Of a stretch of DNA of 64,000 nucleotides, positions 50,872-63,233 are shown one piece after another (the first letter of the stretch is position 1; the number at the start of each line of letters is the position of its first letter). The stretch spans positions 1 to 64,000 of the forward strand of contig NZ_JAMCOF010000009.1 of the NCBI RefSeq assembly GCF_023500045.1, written 5' to 3'. This DNA is from Bartonella bilalgolemi. GTDB lineage: Bacteria > Pseudomonadota > Alphaproteobacteria > Rhizobiales > Rhizobiaceae. The notes under the pieces were generated by a model. That model saw only the letters and a program-made list of their open reading frames with translations, made no database searches and was not told the DNA's origin. Position numbers and translations under genes: made by a program.

Positions 50872-52941
50872 ATGATAAGTATTAAAGTTGATGGTAAAGA
50901 AATTGAAGTTCCCGACCACTACACATTGCTTCAAGCTGCTGAGGCTGCGGGTGCTGAGGTGCCACGTTTTTGTTTTCACGAAGCTCTATCAATTGCTGGG
51001 AATTGTCGTATGTGTTTGGTTGAGGTCAAAGGTGGACCTCCAAAACCACAGGCTTCTTGTGCTATGGGAGTTCGTGATTTACGATTAGGACCAAACGGTG
51101 AGATGCCTGAAATATTTATTAATACGGAAATGGTCAAAAAAGCCCGTGAAGGCGTTATGGAATTCCTCCTCATTAACCATCCATTAGATTGTCCTGTATG
51201 TGATCAAGGTGGTGAATGTGATCTTCAAGATCAAGCAATTTTTTATGGGCGTGATCATTCTCGTTATACAGAAGATAAACGTGCTGTTGAAGATAAGTAT
51301 ATTGGACCTCTTGTAAAAACTGTTATGACACGATGTATTCATTGTACACGTTGTGTTCGTTTTACAACAGAGGTTGCAGGTGTTTCAGATCTTGGTTTAA
51401 TTGGCCGTGGTGAAGATGCTGAAATCACGACATATCTTGAAAGAGCTATGACATCTGAATTGCAGGGCAATGTTATTGATCTTTGTCCAGTAGGTGCTTT
51501 AACTTCAAAGCCTTATGCGTTTTGTGCTCGTCCATGGGAATTGATTAAAACAGAGTCGATTGATGTGATGGATGCTCTTGGTAGTGCTATTCGCATTGAT
51601 AGCCGAGGGCGTGAAGTTATGCGAATTGTGCCACGCATTAATAAAGATATAAATGAGGAATGGATTTCTGATAAGACACGTTTTATTTGGGATGGATTGC
51701 GCACTCAAAGACTTGATAAACCGTATGTTCGAAAAGATGGCAAACTTCAGCCTGTAAGTTGGTCAGAGGCTTTTGAAAAAATTAAAATGGTTATATCTGA
51801 AACTTCAGCAAAAAAAATTGGAGCAATTGCTGGAGATCTTGTATCTATTGAAGAAATGTATGCACTTAAATTATTATTGCTTTCATTGGGCTCAAAGGCC
51901 TTTGACTGTCGTCAAAGGGGTATGGTTTTATCACCTGAATTAGGGCGTTCGAGTTATATTTTTAATCCTACTATCGCAGGCATTGAGCGTGCAGATGCAT
52001 TGTTAATTGTAGGATCTAATCCACGTGTTGAGGCTGCTGTTTTAAATGCGCGTATTTTAAAACGTCAACGAGTAGGCAGAATCCCAATTGCGTTAGTTGG
52101 AGAGCAGGTCGATTTGCGTTATCCATATTCTTACCTTGGTGCTGGTACTGATGCATTAGATGCGCTTATTAGTGGAGAGAATGTATTTTTTGATGTACTA
52201 AAAAAGGCTGAGAGGCCGCTTATTCTTATTGGGGAGGGTGCCATTTCAGGTAAAGAAGGTTTATCTGTTTTAAAGAATCTTGCAAAACTAGCGGATATTG
52301 TTGGAGCTCTTAGTGAAGAATGGAATGGATTTGGCATTCTTCATAATGCTGCATCGACTGTTGGAGGACTAGATATTGGTTTTACCTATAAATTAGGAGT
52401 TAAAAATATTGTTAAAACCTGTGAAGTTCTATTTTTGCTTAGCGCTGATGAAATAGAATTAACCAATAGCAAAGCCTTTATAATTTATATTGGTAGCCAC
52501 GGTGATAATGGTGCGCATGCTGCTGATGTGATTTTACCGGCATCTGCTTATACTGAGAAATCAGGGCTTTATGTTAATACAGAAGGTCGTGTTCAGATGA
52601 CAAATCGAGCTGGTTTTGCTCCAGGTGATGCAAAGGAGGATTGGGCTATTTTACGTGCTTTATCTGATGTTTTAAATAAAAAGCTCCCTTTTGATTCATT
52701 ATCTCAATTGAGACAAAATTTATTTAATGATTTTCCACATCTTTGTGCCATTGATAATATAGCGCCTTCATGTATAAATGATCTTAAAGCTTTGAGTTCA
52801 CAAATAATTGTTCTGAAACCACAAAAATTTACTTCTATGATTAAAGACTTTTATTTAACAAATCCAATAGCGCGTGCTTCTGCAGTTATGGCAGAATGTT
52901 CGTCTCTTACGAAAAGTCACATTACAGAAGCTATGAAGTAA
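50872..52941 (+). CDS. nuoG: NADH-quinone oxidoreductase subunit G
   Basis: A 689-residue subunit carrying several Fe-S clusters of the electron path. The N-terminal [2Fe-2S] domain has [19 protein letters not shown] and a further Cys in PQASCAM; the His/Cys cluster site is [20 protein letters not shown]; the next site is [14 protein letters not shown]. The rest is a molybdopterin-oxidoreductase-like domain without cofactor, as in other NuoG. The ATG at 50872 is used; a GTG and a TTG lie one and two codons upstream in frame. Confidence 0.96.
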   Translation: MISIKVDGKEIEVPDHYTLLQAAEAAGAEVPRFCFHEALSIAGNCRMCLVEVKGGPPKPQASCAMGVRDLRLGPNGEMPEIFINTEMVKKAREGVMEFLLINHPLDCPVCDQGGECDLQDQAIFYGRDHSRYTEDKRAVEDKYIGPLVKTVMTRCIHCTRCVRFTTEVAGVSDLGLIGRGEDAEITTYLERAMTSELQGNVIDLCPVGALTSKPYAFCARPWELIKTESIDVMDALGSAIRIDSRGREVMRIVPRINKDINEEWISDKTRFIWDGLRTQRLDKPYVRKDGKLQPVSWSEAFEKIKMVISETSAKKIGAIAGDLVSIEEMYALKLLLLSLGSKAFDCRQRGMVLSPELGRSSYIFNPTIAGIERADALLIVGSNPRVEAAVLNARILKRQRVGRIPIALVGEQVDLRYPYSYLGAGTDALDALISGENVFFDVLKKAERPLILIGEGAISGKEGLSVLKNLAKLADIVGALSEEWNGFGILHNAASTVGGLDIGFTYKLGVKNIVKTCEVLFLLSADEIELTNSKAFIIYIGSHGDNGAHAADVILPASAYTEKSGLYVNTEGRVQMTNRAGFAPGDAKEDWAILRALSDVLNKKLPFDSLSQLRQNLFNDFPHLCAIDNIAPSCINDLKALSSQIIVLKPQKFTSMIKDFYLTNPIARASAVMAECSSLTKSHITEAMK

Positions 52942-52966
52942 GGACAAAGGGGGAAAAGGAACAGTT

Positions 52967-54013
52967 ATGTACGATTTCTTTATGGCCTGGCTATTGCCAT
53001 TATCGATTATAGTGGGTAAAACCCTTATCCTTTTAGTTGTTCTTTTGATTTTGATTGCTTATTTGCTTTATGCAGATAGGAAAATTTGGGCAGCTGTACA
53101 ATTACGACGTGGACCGAATGTTGTTGGTCCATGGGGGTTGTTGCAGTCTTTTGCAGACTTGATAAAATTTGCTGTTAAAGAACCAATTATTCCTGCTGGT
53201 GCTAATAAAGGCGTTTTTCTTCTTGCTCCTTTTGTTTCAGCAGTACTTGCGTTATCAACATGGGCAGTTGTTCCGGTTAATAAAGATTGGGAAATTGCAA
53301 GTATTAATGTTGGTTTATTATATATACTGGCTATTTCTTCTCTTGAAGTTTATGGTGTTATCATGGGAGGATGGGCATCAAATTCGAAATATCCTTTTTT
53401 AGGAGCTCTTCGTTCAGCAGCACAAATGATTTCTTATGAAGTTTCAATTGGTCTTGTTCTTGTTACAGTTGTTTTAGTAAGTGGTTCATTAGATCTTACA
53501 ATAATTGTTCTTGAACAGAATAATGGTTTTGGAAAGAATATTGGTTTGCCATTCGGTAGTTTTCTTGATTGGAATTGGTTAGTTCTTTTTCCAATGTTTA
53601 TTATATTTTTCATTTCTGCGCTTGCAGAGACAAATCGACCTCCTTTTGATTTGGTTGAGGCAGAATCTGAGCTTGTTGCCGGACACATGGTTGAATATTC
53701 TTCAACTCCTTATATGCTTTTTTTTCTTGGTGAATACGTTGCAATTGTTTTAATGTGTGCATTGACAACTATTTTGTTTTTAGGTGGCTGGTTACCTCCT
53801 TTTGATGTGTGGTGGCTTAATTGGGTCCCTGGTGTCATTTGGTTTGTTCTGAAAGTTTGTTTTGTGTTTTTTTGGTTTGCTATGGTTAAAGCGTTTGTAC
53901 CCCGCTATCGTTATGATCAGTTAATGCGTCTTGGTTGGAAGGTATTCCTTCCTATTTCATTGGCAATGGTTGTAATGACTGCTGCTGTTTTGCAATATAC
54001 TGGTTCAGCTTAA
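52967..54013 (+). CDS. nuoH: NADH-quinone oxidoreductase subunit H
   Basis: A 348-residue membrane subunit with about eight helices, at the link between the quinone site and the proton pumps. Family stretches are [21 protein letters not shown] near residues 36-56, [22 protein letters not shown] near residue 220, and [19 protein letters not shown] near the end. AAAAGGAACAGTT precedes the ATG. Confidence 0.97.
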   Translation: MYDFFMAWLLPLSIIVGKTLILLVVLLILIAYLLYADRKIWAAVQLRRGPNVVGPWGLLQSFADLIKFAVKEPIIPAGANKGVFLLAPFVSAVLALSTWAVVPVNKDWEIASINVGLLYILAISSLEVYGVIMGGWASNSKYPFLGALRSAAQMISYEVSIGLVLVTVVLVSGSLDLTIIVLEQNNGFGKNIGLPFGSFLDWNWLVLFPMFIIFFISALAETNRPPFDLVEAESELVAGHMVEYSSTPYMLFFLGEYVAIVLMCALTTILFLGGWLPPFDVWWLNWVPGVIWFVLKVCFVFFWFAMVKAFVPRYRYDQLMRLGWKVFLPISLAMVVMTAAVLQYTGSA

Positions 54014-54026
54014 GAGGAAATCTTAT

Positions 54027-54518
54027 ATGTCAAGTCTTATTCAAGCAGCAAAATCACTTCTTTTATTAGAATTCATAAGTGCCTTTTTTTTAGCAATGCG
54101 TCAGTTTTTTTCTCAAAAACCTACAATTAACTATCCTTATGAAAAAGGTTTTGTTTCTGCACGTTTTCGTGGTGAGCATGCTTTGCGTCGCTATCCAAAT
54201 GGGGAAGAACGGTGTATCGCATGTAAATTATGTGAAGCAATTTGTCCCGCGCAGGCTATTACAATTGAAGCAGGTCCTCGACGTAATGACGGCACACGTA
54301 GAACTATTCGTTATGATATTGATATGGTCAAGTGTATCTATTGTGGTTTTTGTCAGGAGGCTTGTCCAGTTGATGCTATTGTAGAAGGTCCGAATTTTGA
54401 GTTTGCAACAGAAATGCGTGAAGAACTTTATTATGATAAAGAAAAGCTTTTAAATAATGGAGATCGTTGGGAGCGAGAAATTGCTCGCAATATATTAATA
54501 GATTCACCTTATCGTTAG
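54027..54518 (+). CDS. nuoI: NADH-quinone oxidoreductase subunit I
   Basis: A 163-residue peripheral subunit with two [4Fe-4S] clusters (N6a/b). The motifs are [15 protein letters not shown] near residue 62 and [15 protein letters not shown] near residue 102. An N-terminal amphipathic helix region contacts the membrane arm. AGAGGAAA lies before the ATG. An ~80-base gap follows before nuoJ. Confidence 0.97.
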   Translation: MSSLIQAAKSLLLLEFISAFFLAMRQFFSQKPTINYPYEKGFVSARFRGEHALRRYPNGEERCIACKLCEAICPAQAITIEAGPRRNDGTRRTIRYDIDMVKCIYCGFCQEACPVDAIVEGPNFEFATEMREELYYDKEKLLNNGDRWEREIARNILIDSPYR

Positions 54519-54615
54519 GTGTATTGTTAAATGGAGTAGTCGGATAATGTATCCGATAAGAATAGTCAGGTATGAATTTTCATACCTATTTGTTTGATTG
54601 ATTGAGGGGAAGTCC

Positions 54616-55236
54616 ATGCTAACAGGTCTAGCGGTGGCATTTTTCTATATTTTTGCTTTCATTATGCTTATAAGCGCGGTCATTGTTGTTACTGCGCGTA
54701 ATCCTGTTCATTCAGTTCTATTTTTAATATTAGTATTTTTTAATGCTGCAGTTTTATTTTTGCTTTCAGGAGCAGAATTTTTAGGGCTTATCTTATTAGT
54801 TGTATATGTTGGTGCTGTAGCAGTTTTATTTTTATTTGTAGTTATGATGCTTGATGTTGACTTTGCTGAATTGAAAAGTGGCGCACTCAAATATGCTCCT
54901 ATTGGTGCTTTTATTGGTATTATTATCGCTATAGAGCTTATTTTTGTTTTTATTAGTAACGGTTTTTCTCTAGTTTCAGGAGTTCATATTACACAACCAA
55001 TGCCAGATTTAGCACAACGAACAAATACCCAAGCACTAGGAGATATTCTCTATACAGATTATGCTTTTTACTTTCAAATTTCAGGAATAATTTTATTAGT
55101 TGCAATGATTGGTGCTATTGTTCTGACACTTCGTCACAGATCAGGAATTAAACGACAATCAATTGCAGTTCAAGTTGCGAGAACAGCGGAAAATGCAATT
55201 GAAATCAAAAAAGTTGAATCAGGTAAAGGTATTTAA
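54616..55236 (+). CDS. nuoJ: NADH-quinone oxidoreductase subunit J
   Basis: A 206-residue membrane subunit with five hydrophobic segments. [20 protein letters not shown] near residues 26-45 and [22 protein letters not shown] near residues 54-75 are the conserved parts, including the helix with a pi-bulge that matters for coupling. The ATG at 54616 follows GAGGGGAAG; an in-frame TTG at 54598 is ignored. Confidence 0.95.
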   Translation: MLTGLAVAFFYIFAFIMLISAVIVVTARNPVHSVLFLILVFFNAAVLFLLSGAEFLGLILLVVYVGAVAVLFLFVVMMLDVDFAELKSGALKYAPIGAFIGIIIAIELIFVFISNGFSLVSGVHITQPMPDLAQRTNTQALGDILYTDYAFYFQISGIILLVAMIGAIVLTLRHRSGIKRQSIAVQVARTAENAIEIKKVESGKGI

Positions 55237-55249
55237 CGGAAAAATTATT

Positions 55250-55558
55250 ATGTACATTGATATTATTCATTATCTCATTGTTTCTGCATTGATATTTACA
55301 ATTGGTATTCTTGGTATTTTTTTAAATAGAAAGAATGTGATTGTTATTCTTATGTCAATTGAGCTTATATTGCTTTCAGTCAATCTTAATTTTGTTGCGT
55401 TTTCAGCTTTTCTTCATGATTTAGTTGGGCAAGTATTTTCTTTATTTATCTTGACAGTAGCAGCTGCTGAAGCAGCAATTGGTTTAGCAATTCTTGTTGT
55501 CTTTTTTCGTAATCGTGGTTCCATTGCGGTTGAAGATGTTAATGTGATGAAGGGTTGA
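55250..55558 (+). CDS. nuoK: NADH-quinone oxidoreductase subunit K
   Basis: A 102-residue membrane subunit with three helices. The conserved acidic residues lie in the stretches [20 protein letters not shown] and [16 protein letters not shown], placed in helices 2 and 3 as expected for the proton path. The ATG at 55250 follows ACGGAAAAA and gives the usual length; the frame is open further upstream within nuoJ. Confidence 0.96.
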   Translation: MYIDIIHYLIVSALIFTIGILGIFLNRKNVIVILMSIELILLSVNLNFVAFSAFLHDLVGQVFSLFILTVAAAEAAIGLAILVVFFRNRGSIAVEDVNVMKG

Positions 55559-55564
55559 TAAGTG

Positions 55565-57529
55565 ATGTATTATATGATCGTTTTTCTTCCGCTTTTAGGT
55601 TTTTTAATTGCTGCAATAGGTGGAAAGACTATAGCTCCTCGTGCCAGTGAGCTGGTAACATCTAGCTTTATGGTGATTGTTGCTGGATTATCATGGATCT
55701 CTTTTTTGAATGTAACTTTTGGCAATACTTCAACGGTTGATATACCGCTATTGGGATGGATAGGTATTGGTAAATTAGCATTTGATTGGTCTTTGCATGT
55801 TGATACGTTAACAGCTGTTATGCTTGTTGTAGTGAATAGTGTTTCAGCATTAGTTCATATTTATTCAATTGGTTATATGCATCATGATCCTTCAAGACCT
55901 CGTTTTTTTGCTTATCTTTCTTTATTTACATTTATGATGTTGATGTTGGTGACGGCTAATAATCTAATTCAAATGTTTTTTGGATGGGAAGGTGTTGGCC
56001 TTGTGTCTTATTTGCTGATTGGTTTTTGGTTTCAGCGGGATTCAGCTAATAAAGCAGCAATGAAAGCTTTTGTAGTTAATCGTGTCGGAGATTTTGGTTT
56101 TCTATTAGGAATCTTCAATATTTTTGTTTTATTTCAGTCAGTTAATTTTGTAGATATTTTTACAAAAGCTGCAGACAATAATTTTATAAAAGGTATGACG
56201 TTTTTAGGTGGTCATTTTGCTGGACAAACAGTGATTACTATTACATGTCTTCTTTTATTTGTTGGTGCTATGGGGAAATCGGCACAATTTCTTTTACACA
56301 CATGGCTTCCTGATGCGATGGAGGGACCAACTCCAGTATCTGCGCTCATTCATGCAGCTACAATGGTAACAGCTGGTGTTTTTATGATAGCGCGTATGTC
56401 ACCGATTTTTGAACTTTCTCCAAATGCTTTAACGGTAATCATTGTTATCGGGGCAACCACAGCATTTTTTGCCGCAACTATAGGAGTAGTACAAAATGAT
56501 ATCAAGCGTGTTATTGCTTATTCTACTTGTTCACAGCTTGGTTATATGTTTGTTGGGCTAGGAGTTGGGGCTTATGGAGCAGCTATTTTTCATCTTTTTA
56601 CGCATGCTTTTTTTAAAGCCTTATTATTTCTCGGTGCAGGTTCTGTAATTCATGCTGTTTCTGATGAGCAAGATATGCGAAAAATGGGTGGGTTATATAA
56701 ATATATAAAAACAACTTATTGGATGATGTTTATAGGGACTATTGCATTAACCGGTTTTGGGATTCCTGGAACTCTTTTTGGCACTGCAGGATTTTTTTCA
56801 AAAGATGCTATTATAGAATCTACCTTTGCATCGCATAATATTGTATCAGAATATGCTTTTTGGCTTCTTATTTTATCTGCTTTATTAACGAGTTTTTATT
56901 CTTGGCGACTTGTATTTATGACATTTCATGGTAAGACGCGTGCAACTGTTGATGTTATGCATCATGTGCATGAATCAGCTCCAGTTATGTTAATTCCATT
57001 ATTTGTTTTATCTATTGGAGCACTATTTGCGGGCGTAATTTTTCAACCTTATTTTTGGGGTGACTTTTATGATTCTTTCTGGAAGGGCGCATTATTTACA
57101 GGAAATCATAATCATATTCTTCATGAAGCGCACAATGTACCCAACTGGGTGAAATGGTCGCCATTTACAGCAATGATTCTTGGGGTCATTTTAGCTTATT
57201 TATTTTATATTTTAGTTCCTTCAATTCCTAAAAGAATTGCTGAATTTTTACCTATGTTATACCGATTTCTTTATAATAAATGGTATTTTGATGAAATTTA
57301 TAATATTTTATTTGTTCGTTCTGCTTTGGGAATTGGCCACTTTTTTTGGAAAATAGGTGACAATAAGGTTATTGATGGTTTAGGTCCAAATGGCATTGCG
57401 GCGCGTATTATTAATATCACAAATAAAGTTGTTCGCATGCAAACAGGTTATCTTTATCATTATGCATATGCAATGCTGATTGGTGTGGCAATACTGATTA
57501 CATGGATGATGATCAGGAGCTTAAATTGA
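55565..57529 (+). CDS. nuoL: NADH-quinone oxidoreductase subunit L
   Basis: A 654-residue antiporter-like proton-pumping subunit at the far end of the membrane arm. [20 protein letters not shown] near residue 139 and [20 protein letters not shown] near residue 240 carry the conserved Glu and the Lys/His-region helices. The C-terminal part includes the long lateral helix expected in NuoL. A GTG one codon upstream (55562) is an alternative start. The stop overlaps the nuoM start (TGATG). Confidence 0.97.
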   Translation: MYYMIVFLPLLGFLIAAIGGKTIAPRASELVTSSFMVIVAGLSWISFLNVTFGNTSTVDIPLLGWIGIGKLAFDWSLHVDTLTAVMLVVVNSVSALVHIYSIGYMHHDPSRPRFFAYLSLFTFMMLMLVTANNLIQMFFGWEGVGLVSYLLIGFWFQRDSANKAAMKAFVVNRVGDFGFLLGIFNIFVLFQSVNFVDIFTKAADNNFIKGMTFLGGHFAGQTVITITCLLLFVGAMGKSAQFLLHTWLPDAMEGPTPVSALIHAATMVTAGVFMIARMSPIFELSPNALTVIIVIGATTAFFAATIGVVQNDIKRVIAYSTCSQLGYMFVGLGVGAYGAAIFHLFTHAFFKALLFLGAGSVIHAVSDEQDMRKMGGLYKYIKTTYWMMFIGTIALTGFGIPGTLFGTAGFFSKDAIIESTFASHNIVSEYAFWLLILSALLTSFYSWRLVFMTFHGKTRATVDVMHHVHESAPVMLIPLFVLSIGALFAGVIFQPYFWGDFYDSFWKGALFTGNHNHILHEAHNVPNWVKWSPFTAMILGVILAYLFYILVPSIPKRIAEFLPMLYRFLYNKWYFDEIYNILFVRSALGIGHFFWKIGDNKVIDGLGPNGIAARIINITNKVVRMQTGYLYHYAYAMLIGVAILITWMMIRSLN

Positions 57530-58998
57530 TGACCGACTGGCCTATTCTTTCTACTGTTACCTTTTTACCGCTTATTGGTGTGTTTCTGATTTTATTAATT
57601 AAGGATGATAGTGAAGCAGCAAAACGCAATATACGTAATGTTGCATTTTTTACAACTGTGTTTGTTTTTATTATTTCTTTAGTTATTTGGGCAGGATTTG
57701 ATACTACAAACTCTGATTTTCAGATGGTTGAGAAATTCCATTGGTTAGGTAGTGATATTAGTTATCATATGGGTATCGATGGCATTTCTGTACTTTTTGT
57801 TGTTCTTTCAGCTTTTCTATTACCTTTCTGTATTTTAGCAAGTTGGAATACTATTCAAGATAGATTAAAAGATTACATGGTTGCTTTTCTTCTTCTCGAA
57901 GTTGCAATTATTGGAGTTTTTTGTGCTCTTGATGCAGTCTTATTTTATATCTTTTTTGAAGGTAGTCTTATTCCAATGTTTATTATTATCGGCGTTTGGG
58001 GTGGAGTGCGTCGTGTTTATGCAAGTATGAAATTTTTCTTATATACTTTGCTTGGCTCAGTGCTCATGCTGGTTGCTATCATGGTTATGTATTGGGAAGC
58101 AGGAACACTTGATATACCGACTTTGTTAACCTACCAGTTTACTACACATATGCAGACATGGTTGTGGCTTGCATTTTTTGCTTCTTTTGCTGTTAAAATG
58201 CCAATGTGGCCATTTCACACATGGTTACCTGATGCACATGTAGAAGCACCAACAGCAGGCTCTGTTATTTTAGCTGGTATATTACTTAAATTAGGTGGTT
58301 ATGGTTTTATTCGTTTTTCGTTACCAATGTTTCCTATTGCTTCAGCTGATTTTTCTTCTTTAGTTTTCACGTTATCGCTTATTGCAATTATTTACACATC
58401 GTTAGTTGCGCTTGTTCAAAATGATATAAAGAAACTTATTGCTTATTCATCAGTAGCGCATATGGGATACGTAACGATGGGCATTTTTTCTGCTAATGAA
58501 CAAGGCATTCAAGGTGCTATTTATCAGATGTTATCGCATGGAATTGTTTCAGCAGCTTTATTTCTTTGTGTTGGAGTAATTTATAATCGCTTACATACAC
58601 GTGAAATTTCAGCATTTGGAGGTTTAGTAAATAACATGCCTAAATATGCTGTTGTTTTTTTGATTTTTACTATGGCAAATGTTGGTTTACCTGGAAGCTC
58701 AGGATTTATAGGCGAGTTTTTAACTCTAATAGGTGTTTTTCAAGTTAATAAATTAGTCGCTGTTTTTGCTACAACTGGCGTTATTTTATCAGCAGCTTAT
58801 GCACTTTATCTTTATAGGTGCATCATTTTTGGCTTTTTAGAAAAAGAAAATTTAAAGGTTCTTCTTGATTTATCATCAATAGAAAAATTCACCCTTTATC
58901 CAATGGTTATTCTTACAATATTTTTTGGTGTTTATCCAACACCAATTTTTAAAACAACAATGTCTGCAGTAAAATCTTTGATCAACCAGCTGCATTAA
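57529..58998 (+). CDS. nuoM: NADH-quinone oxidoreductase subunit M
   Basis: A 489-residue antiporter-like pump subunit. The conserved [20 protein letters not shown] holds the key Glu, and [21 protein letters not shown] and [20 protein letters not shown] follow in the right order. The ATG at 57529, with AGGAG nine bases upstream and overlapping the nuoL stop, is preferred over an in-frame start at 57502. Confidence 0.97.
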   Translation: MTDWPILSTVTFLPLIGVFLILLIKDDSEAAKRNIRNVAFFTTVFVFIISLVIWAGFDTTNSDFQMVEKFHWLGSDISYHMGIDGISVLFVVLSAFLLPFCILASWNTIQDRLKDYMVAFLLLEVAIIGVFCALDAVLFYIFFEGSLIPMFIIIGVWGGVRRVYASMKFFLYTLLGSVLMLVAIMVMYWEAGTLDIPTLLTYQFTTHMQTWLWLAFFASFAVKMPMWPFHTWLPDAHVEAPTAGSVILAGILLKLGGYGFIRFSLPMFPIASADFSSLVFTLSLIAIIYTSLVALVQNDIKKLIAYSSVAHMGYVTMGIFSANEQGIQGAIYQMLSHGIVSAALFLCVGVIYNRLHTREISAFGGLVNNMPKYAVVFLIFTMANVGLPGSSGFIGEFLTLIGVFQVNKLVAVFATTGVILSAAYALYLYRCIIFGFLEKENLKVLLDLSSIEKFTLYPMVILTIFFGVYPTPIFKTTMSAVKSLINQLH

Positions 58999-59015
58999 AT
59001 AAAAGATGAACGCTC

Positions 59016-60470
59016 ATGCAAACTGAAATAATAACTCAATTAGTATTAATTGTTCCTGAAATTTTAATTGCATTGGGAGGAGTAACATTACTTTTAATTG
59101 GTGTTTATTCCGGTGCGCATTCATATTTAACTGTTACAGGTTTGGCAATTGCTCTGCTTATTGCAACTATTGTTATCATGGTAATCTTTCCAAAAAGCGG
59201 TCTTTTTTATACAAATGCACTCATTATTGATTCTTTTAGCCGCTATATGAAAATTTTAACGCTTATTGGTGCATTATTTGCTCTCATTATGTCAGTTTCT
59301 TTTACCTGTGCTCAAAAAATTGATATATTTGAATTTCCAGTATTGGTTCTGTTTGCAACCCTTGGTATGATGTTCATGATTTCAGCAGGTAATATGCTGT
59401 CTCTTTATATGGGTTTAGAACTACAATCTTTATCCTTGTATGTTTTAGCTGCTATTAATCGTAATAATGTTAAATCCTCTGAAGCAGGATTAAAATATTT
59501 TGTCTTAGGTGCATTGTCTTCAGGATTACTCCTTTATGGTATTTCATTGCTCTATGGTTTTACTGGCCAAATTGGTTTCCATGAAATTGCATTGGCTTTA
59601 AAAGGTAAGGCTTTACAGTTAGGCGTTATTTTTGGAATTGTATTTATTTTAGCTGGTTTAGCTTTCAAAATTTCTGCAGTTCCATTTCATATGTGGACTC
59701 CTGATGTTTATGAAGGTGCACCAACGCCTATTACAGCGTTTTTTGCTGGTGCGCCTAAAGTTGCAGCAATGGCATTAATTATTCGTATAATTGTTGTTGC
59801 TTTTATTCCACTTAATAACTCTGATAATCTTATGCCTGCGTGGCAGCAAATTATAATATTTATAGCGATTGCATCAATGATATTAGGTGCATTTGCTGCA
59901 ATTGGTCAAAGTAATATTAAGCGTCTAATGGCTTATTCATCGATTAGTCATATGGGATATGCTCTTGTTGGGCTAGCTGCAGGAAATATGATTGGAGTGA
60001 AAGGTGTTATCATTTATATGACTATTTATCTTGGTATGACACTTGGTTCATTTTCTTTCATTCTTGGTATGCGATCGCATGATGGAAATCTTGAAAATAT
60101 TTATGATCTTGCAGGATTGGCAAAAAACAATCCATTTATGGCTATTATTATGACAATACAACTTTTTTCTTTAGCAAGTATACCACCTATGGCAGGTTTT
60201 TTTGGGAAATGGTATACATTTTCTGCAGCTGTTCATGCAGGTCTTACTCCGCTTGCTGTCGTTGGTGTATTGGCTTCTGTGGTTGGTGCTTTTTATTATT
60301 TGCGTGTTATCAAAATTATGTGGTTTGATAATGCAAAAGCTGACTTTATTTCTTTATCAAGTGAACTTAAGTTTTGTCTTAGCCTTTCTGCATTGTTCAC
60401 TTTATTTTACGTATTTTTGGGAATTTTGTTTTCTGAATTAGCAGAACAAGCTGCTGCAGCATTGTTTTAG
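59016..60470 (+). CDS. nuoN: NADH-quinone oxidoreductase subunit N
   Basis: A 484-residue antiporter-like pump subunit. [20 protein letters not shown] near residues 129-148 holds the conserved Glu; [21 protein letters not shown] and [20 protein letters not shown] follow. It ends the complex I operon; its stop TAG shares a base with a GTG start option of birA. Confidence 0.97.
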   Translation: MQTEIITQLVLIVPEILIALGGVTLLLIGVYSGAHSYLTVTGLAIALLIATIVIMVIFPKSGLFYTNALIIDSFSRYMKILTLIGALFALIMSVSFTCAQKIDIFEFPVLVLFATLGMMFMISAGNMLSLYMGLELQSLSLYVLAAINRNNVKSSEAGLKYFVLGALSSGLLLYGISLLYGFTGQIGFHEIALALKGKALQLGVIFGIVFILAGLAFKISAVPFHMWTPDVYEGAPTPITAFFAGAPKVAAMALIIRIIVVAFIPLNNSDNLMPAWQQIIIFIAIASMILGAFAAIGQSNIKRLMAYSSISHMGYALVGLAAGNMIGVKGVIIYMTIYLGMTLGSFSFILGMRSHDGNLENIYDLAGLAKNNPFMAIIMTIQLFSLASIPPMAGFFGKWYTFSAAVHAGLTPLAVVGVLASVVGAFYYLRVIKIMWFDNAKADFISLSSELKFCLSLSALFTLFYVFLGILFSELAEQAAAALF

Positions 60471-60475
60471 TGAAT

Positions 60476-61279
60476 ATGGTTTATGTATTGTCAGATTTTG
60501 CACAAAAACAAGGATATGATATTGAGTCATATGAAAGTGTTGACTCAACAAATCTTGTTGCACAGCAAAAGGCATATTCTGGTCATCATGGTTATCTTTG
60601 GATTGTTGCGAATGAGCAGACACAAGGAAGAGCCAGAAGAGGAAGAATATGGAGTAGTCCAAAAGGAAACCTTTATTCTAGCCTTTTATTAATTGATGAT
60701 ATTATCGATCAGACTGCTGCTCAGCTTAGTTTTGTTGCTGGAGTAAGTATGTTAGAGGCTATCAAACAATTTATAAAAAATGAAGAACAAGCTAATAATA
60801 TTGTTAGCTTGAAATGGCCAAATGATATTTTGCTTAAAGGAGCTAAAAGCTGTGGGATTTTGCTTGAGCTTTTCAAACTAACTTCACAAAAATATGCATT
60901 AGTTATTGGTATTGGTATGAATGTAGAATACCACTATGAAGATGCACCATATCCAACCTCAAGTATAAAGAATATTGGTTTGAGTATTGATAAAAAAGAA
61001 TTATTTATGGCTCTAACGCAATATTTTGCTGAAAATTATCTTCTTTGGAAACAACCCTGTGGATGTGATATAATTCGTAAAAAATGGCTTTTATCTTGTT
61101 CTCATCTTGGGCAACATATTAAAGTGATCAGTGATGAAAGGATCATTGAAGGTATTTTTGATGGTCTTGATTGTGATTTTAACTGTATTGTAAAACAAAA
61201 AAATGGTCAGCAGGCAATCATAACATCTGGAGATGTTCATTTTGGTTTAGCCGCTTCTGCTGATGTAAGCCGTAATTGA
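60476..61279 (+). CDS. birA: Biotin--protein ligase BirA (no DNA-binding domain)
   Basis: A 267-residue class I biotin protein ligase that attaches biotin to carrier lysines, here most likely K126 of AccB. The ATP/biotin loop reads QTQGRARRGRIWSSPKGNLYSS near residues 40-60, followed by VSLKWPNDILL and KSCGILLEL. There is no N-terminal helix-turn-helix, so it should not act as the biotin repressor. A GTG at 60470 overlapping the nuoN stop is an alternative start. Linkage of birA to nuoN is typical in Rhizobiales. Confidence 0.94.
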   Translation: MVYVLSDFAQKQGYDIESYESVDSTNLVAQQKAYSGHHGYLWIVANEQTQGRARRGRIWSSPKGNLYSSLLLIDDIIDQTAAQLSFVAGVSMLEAIKQFIKNEEQANNIVSLKWPNDILLKGAKSCGILLELFKLTSQKYALVIGIGMNVEYHYEDAPYPTSSIKNIGLSIDKKELFMALTQYFAENYLLWKQPCGCDIIRKKWLLSCSHLGQHIKVISDERIIEGIFDGLDCDFNCIVKQKNGQQAIITSGDVHFGLAASADVSRN

Positions 61280-61331
61280 CTTATAAAGTTTTATTGCAGC
61301 ATGAGTTATCTTAATAATTTAGGAGACATTT

Positions 61332-63008
61332 ATGACTGTTGCCAACAACAATGAATTGGTTTTTTTACCTTTAGGAGGAGTCGGAGAAATAGGAATGAAT
61401 CTAGCTGCCTATGGATTTGGCCCTAAAGATTGTCGTAAATGGTTACTTGTTGATATGGGAGTTAGTTTCGCAGGTCCTGAATTACCTGGAGTAGATCTTA
61501 TTTTGCCGGATATTCGTTTTTTAGAAAGTGAAAAAGATAATATCTGTGGTCTTATTTTAACACATGCTCATGAAGATCATTATGGTGCTGTTCTTGATTT
61601 ATGGCCAAAGCTTAAAATTCCACTTTATTGCACTTGTTTTACAGCTGGATTATTAGAGAGTAAAAGACAGTCAGATTTTGAATTTCATGAAATTCCAGTC
61701 AATATTTTTCAATCTGGCGATTGCTTTCAGGTTGGACCATTTTCAATTGAAGCTATTTCTGTCAATCATTCAATTCCAGAAGCCGTCTCTTTAGCTATTA
61801 CAACATCTTTAGGAAATGTGATTCATACTGGAGATTGGAAAATTGATCATACGCCTTCACTTGGGGCTATAACAAATGAGGAACGGTTTCGTGCTTTAGG
61901 GAATAAAGGTGTATTAGCCTTGCTGTGTGATTCTACTAATGCACTTCAAGATGGTATATCGCCATCGGAACAACAAGTTCAGGAAAGTATTTCTGAAATT
62001 ATTTTAAAAGCTAGAGGTCGAATTGCTATTACAACTTTTGCCTCTAATATTGGCCGTATACGATCAATTGCTCTTGCTGCTGCGTCTGTTGGACGTCAAG
62101 TTCTTTTAGTGGGACGTTCTTTAAAGCGTAGTGTTATGGTAGCGCAAGAACTTGGTTATATGGATGATATAGCACCATTTGTAGCAGAAGAAGATTATGG
62201 CCATATTCCACGAGAAAATATTGTTTTGGTGGTAACTGGCAGTCAAGGCGAACCACGTGCTGCATTAGCAAAACTCTCGCGAAATGAAATGAAAAATATT
62301 GTTCTCTCTCCTGGTGACACAGTTATTTATTCATCACGTAATATTCCAGGCAATGAAAAAGCTATTATTGATATACAAAATCGTTTTATTGATCAGGGTA
62401 TTCATATTATTACGAATCGTGATGCTCTTGTGCACGTTTCAGGTCATCCTCGTCGTTCGGAACTTTTACAAATGTATGATTGGACAAAACCACAGATACT
62501 TATTCCCGTACATGGTGAAGCGGTACATCTTACAGCTCAAGCAACTTTAGCACATCAAGTTGGCATAAAAGTTGTTGCTAGGATTAGAAATGGTGATATA
62601 TTTCGTCTTGCACCAGAACCAATAGAAATTATCGATCAAGTCCTTGTTGGTCGTATCTATAAAGATGGTTTTCTGCTTGGTAATGAAGATGAATTAGGAA
62701 TCCGTGAACGCTGCAAATTAAGTTATGTTGGTCATGTTTCTGTTTCTCTTCACATGAATAATAAGCATGATTTAATTGATGATATCGGTCTTATAGTATT
62801 TGGTCTTCCTAAAAGTGATAGAGCAGGAGAATTATTGGAAGATATTCTTTTAAATGTTATTGAAAATGTCATTAATAATATCCCACGTGCTAAAAGAAAA
62901 GATAATGAACTTATCCGAGAAGCTGTGAGGCGTGCAGTAAGAGCAGCTGTTAATAAGATTTGGGGGAAAAAGCCTATTTGTGTAGTTTTTTTACATCGTT
63001 CAAAATAA
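61332..63008 (+). CDS. rnj: Ribonuclease J
   Basis: A 558-residue metallo-beta-lactamase/beta-CASP RNase with endo- and 5'-3' exonuclease activity in RNA processing. It opens with ELVFLPLGGVGEIGMNLAAYG; the metal-binding motif LTHAHEDHYGA has H78, H80, D82 and H83. HTGDWKIDHTP and the beta-CASP motifs (CDSTNAL, TGSQGEP, VHVSGHPRRSEL, PVHGE) follow in order. AGGAGACATTT precedes the ATG. It lies 52 bases after birA. Confidence 0.96.
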   Translation: MTVANNNELVFLPLGGVGEIGMNLAAYGFGPKDCRKWLLVDMGVSFAGPELPGVDLILPDIRFLESEKDNICGLILTHAHEDHYGAVLDLWPKLKIPLYCTCFTAGLLESKRQSDFEFHEIPVNIFQSGDCFQVGPFSIEAISVNHSIPEAVSLAITTSLGNVIHTGDWKIDHTPSLGAITNEERFRALGNKGVLALLCDSTNALQDGISPSEQQVQESISEIILKARGRIAITTFASNIGRIRSIALAAASVGRQVLLVGRSLKRSVMVAQELGYMDDIAPFVAEEDYGHIPRENIVLVVTGSQGEPRAALAKLSRNEMKNIVLSPGDTVIYSSRNIPGNEKAIIDIQNRFIDQGIHIITNRDALVHVSGHPRRSELLQMYDWTKPQILIPVHGEAVHLTAQATLAHQVGIKVVARIRNGDIFRLAPEPIEIIDQVLVGRIYKDGFLLGNEDELGIRERCKLSYVGHVSVSLHMNNKHDLIDDIGLIVFGLPKSDRAGELLEDILLNVIENVINNIPRAKRKDNELIREAVRRAVRAAVNKIWGKKPICVVFLHRSK

Positions 63009-63233
63009 AAGTATTTTGTATTCGATTATTTTTTATAAAAAGGAGATAAAACTATTCAATTAGCTTATTGCACAAATACGTATTCCACACTTTTTATGTA
63101 AGTGCAGTTAAAGAAAAGATAGTGGATAATATTTCAATATTGTTATCATATTTGCAAGCTTTAAGAAATAGCTATAAATATCACTTGTAAATTGCTGTAA
63201 TTTGATAGGTCTAATTAGGAGTTAATAGTTTTA
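63009..63233. other. Gap between rnj and proS
   Basis: A 225-base AT-rich spacer. In several Rhizobiales small genes (mce, DUF1467) sit at this point; none is visible here. An AGGAG ribosome site for proS is at its end. Confidence 0.5.

Noticed and set aside
51505-51708. Overlapping antisense frames inside nuoG
   Set aside because: They lie within a well-supported conserved gene in other frames and have no ribosome sites or motifs.
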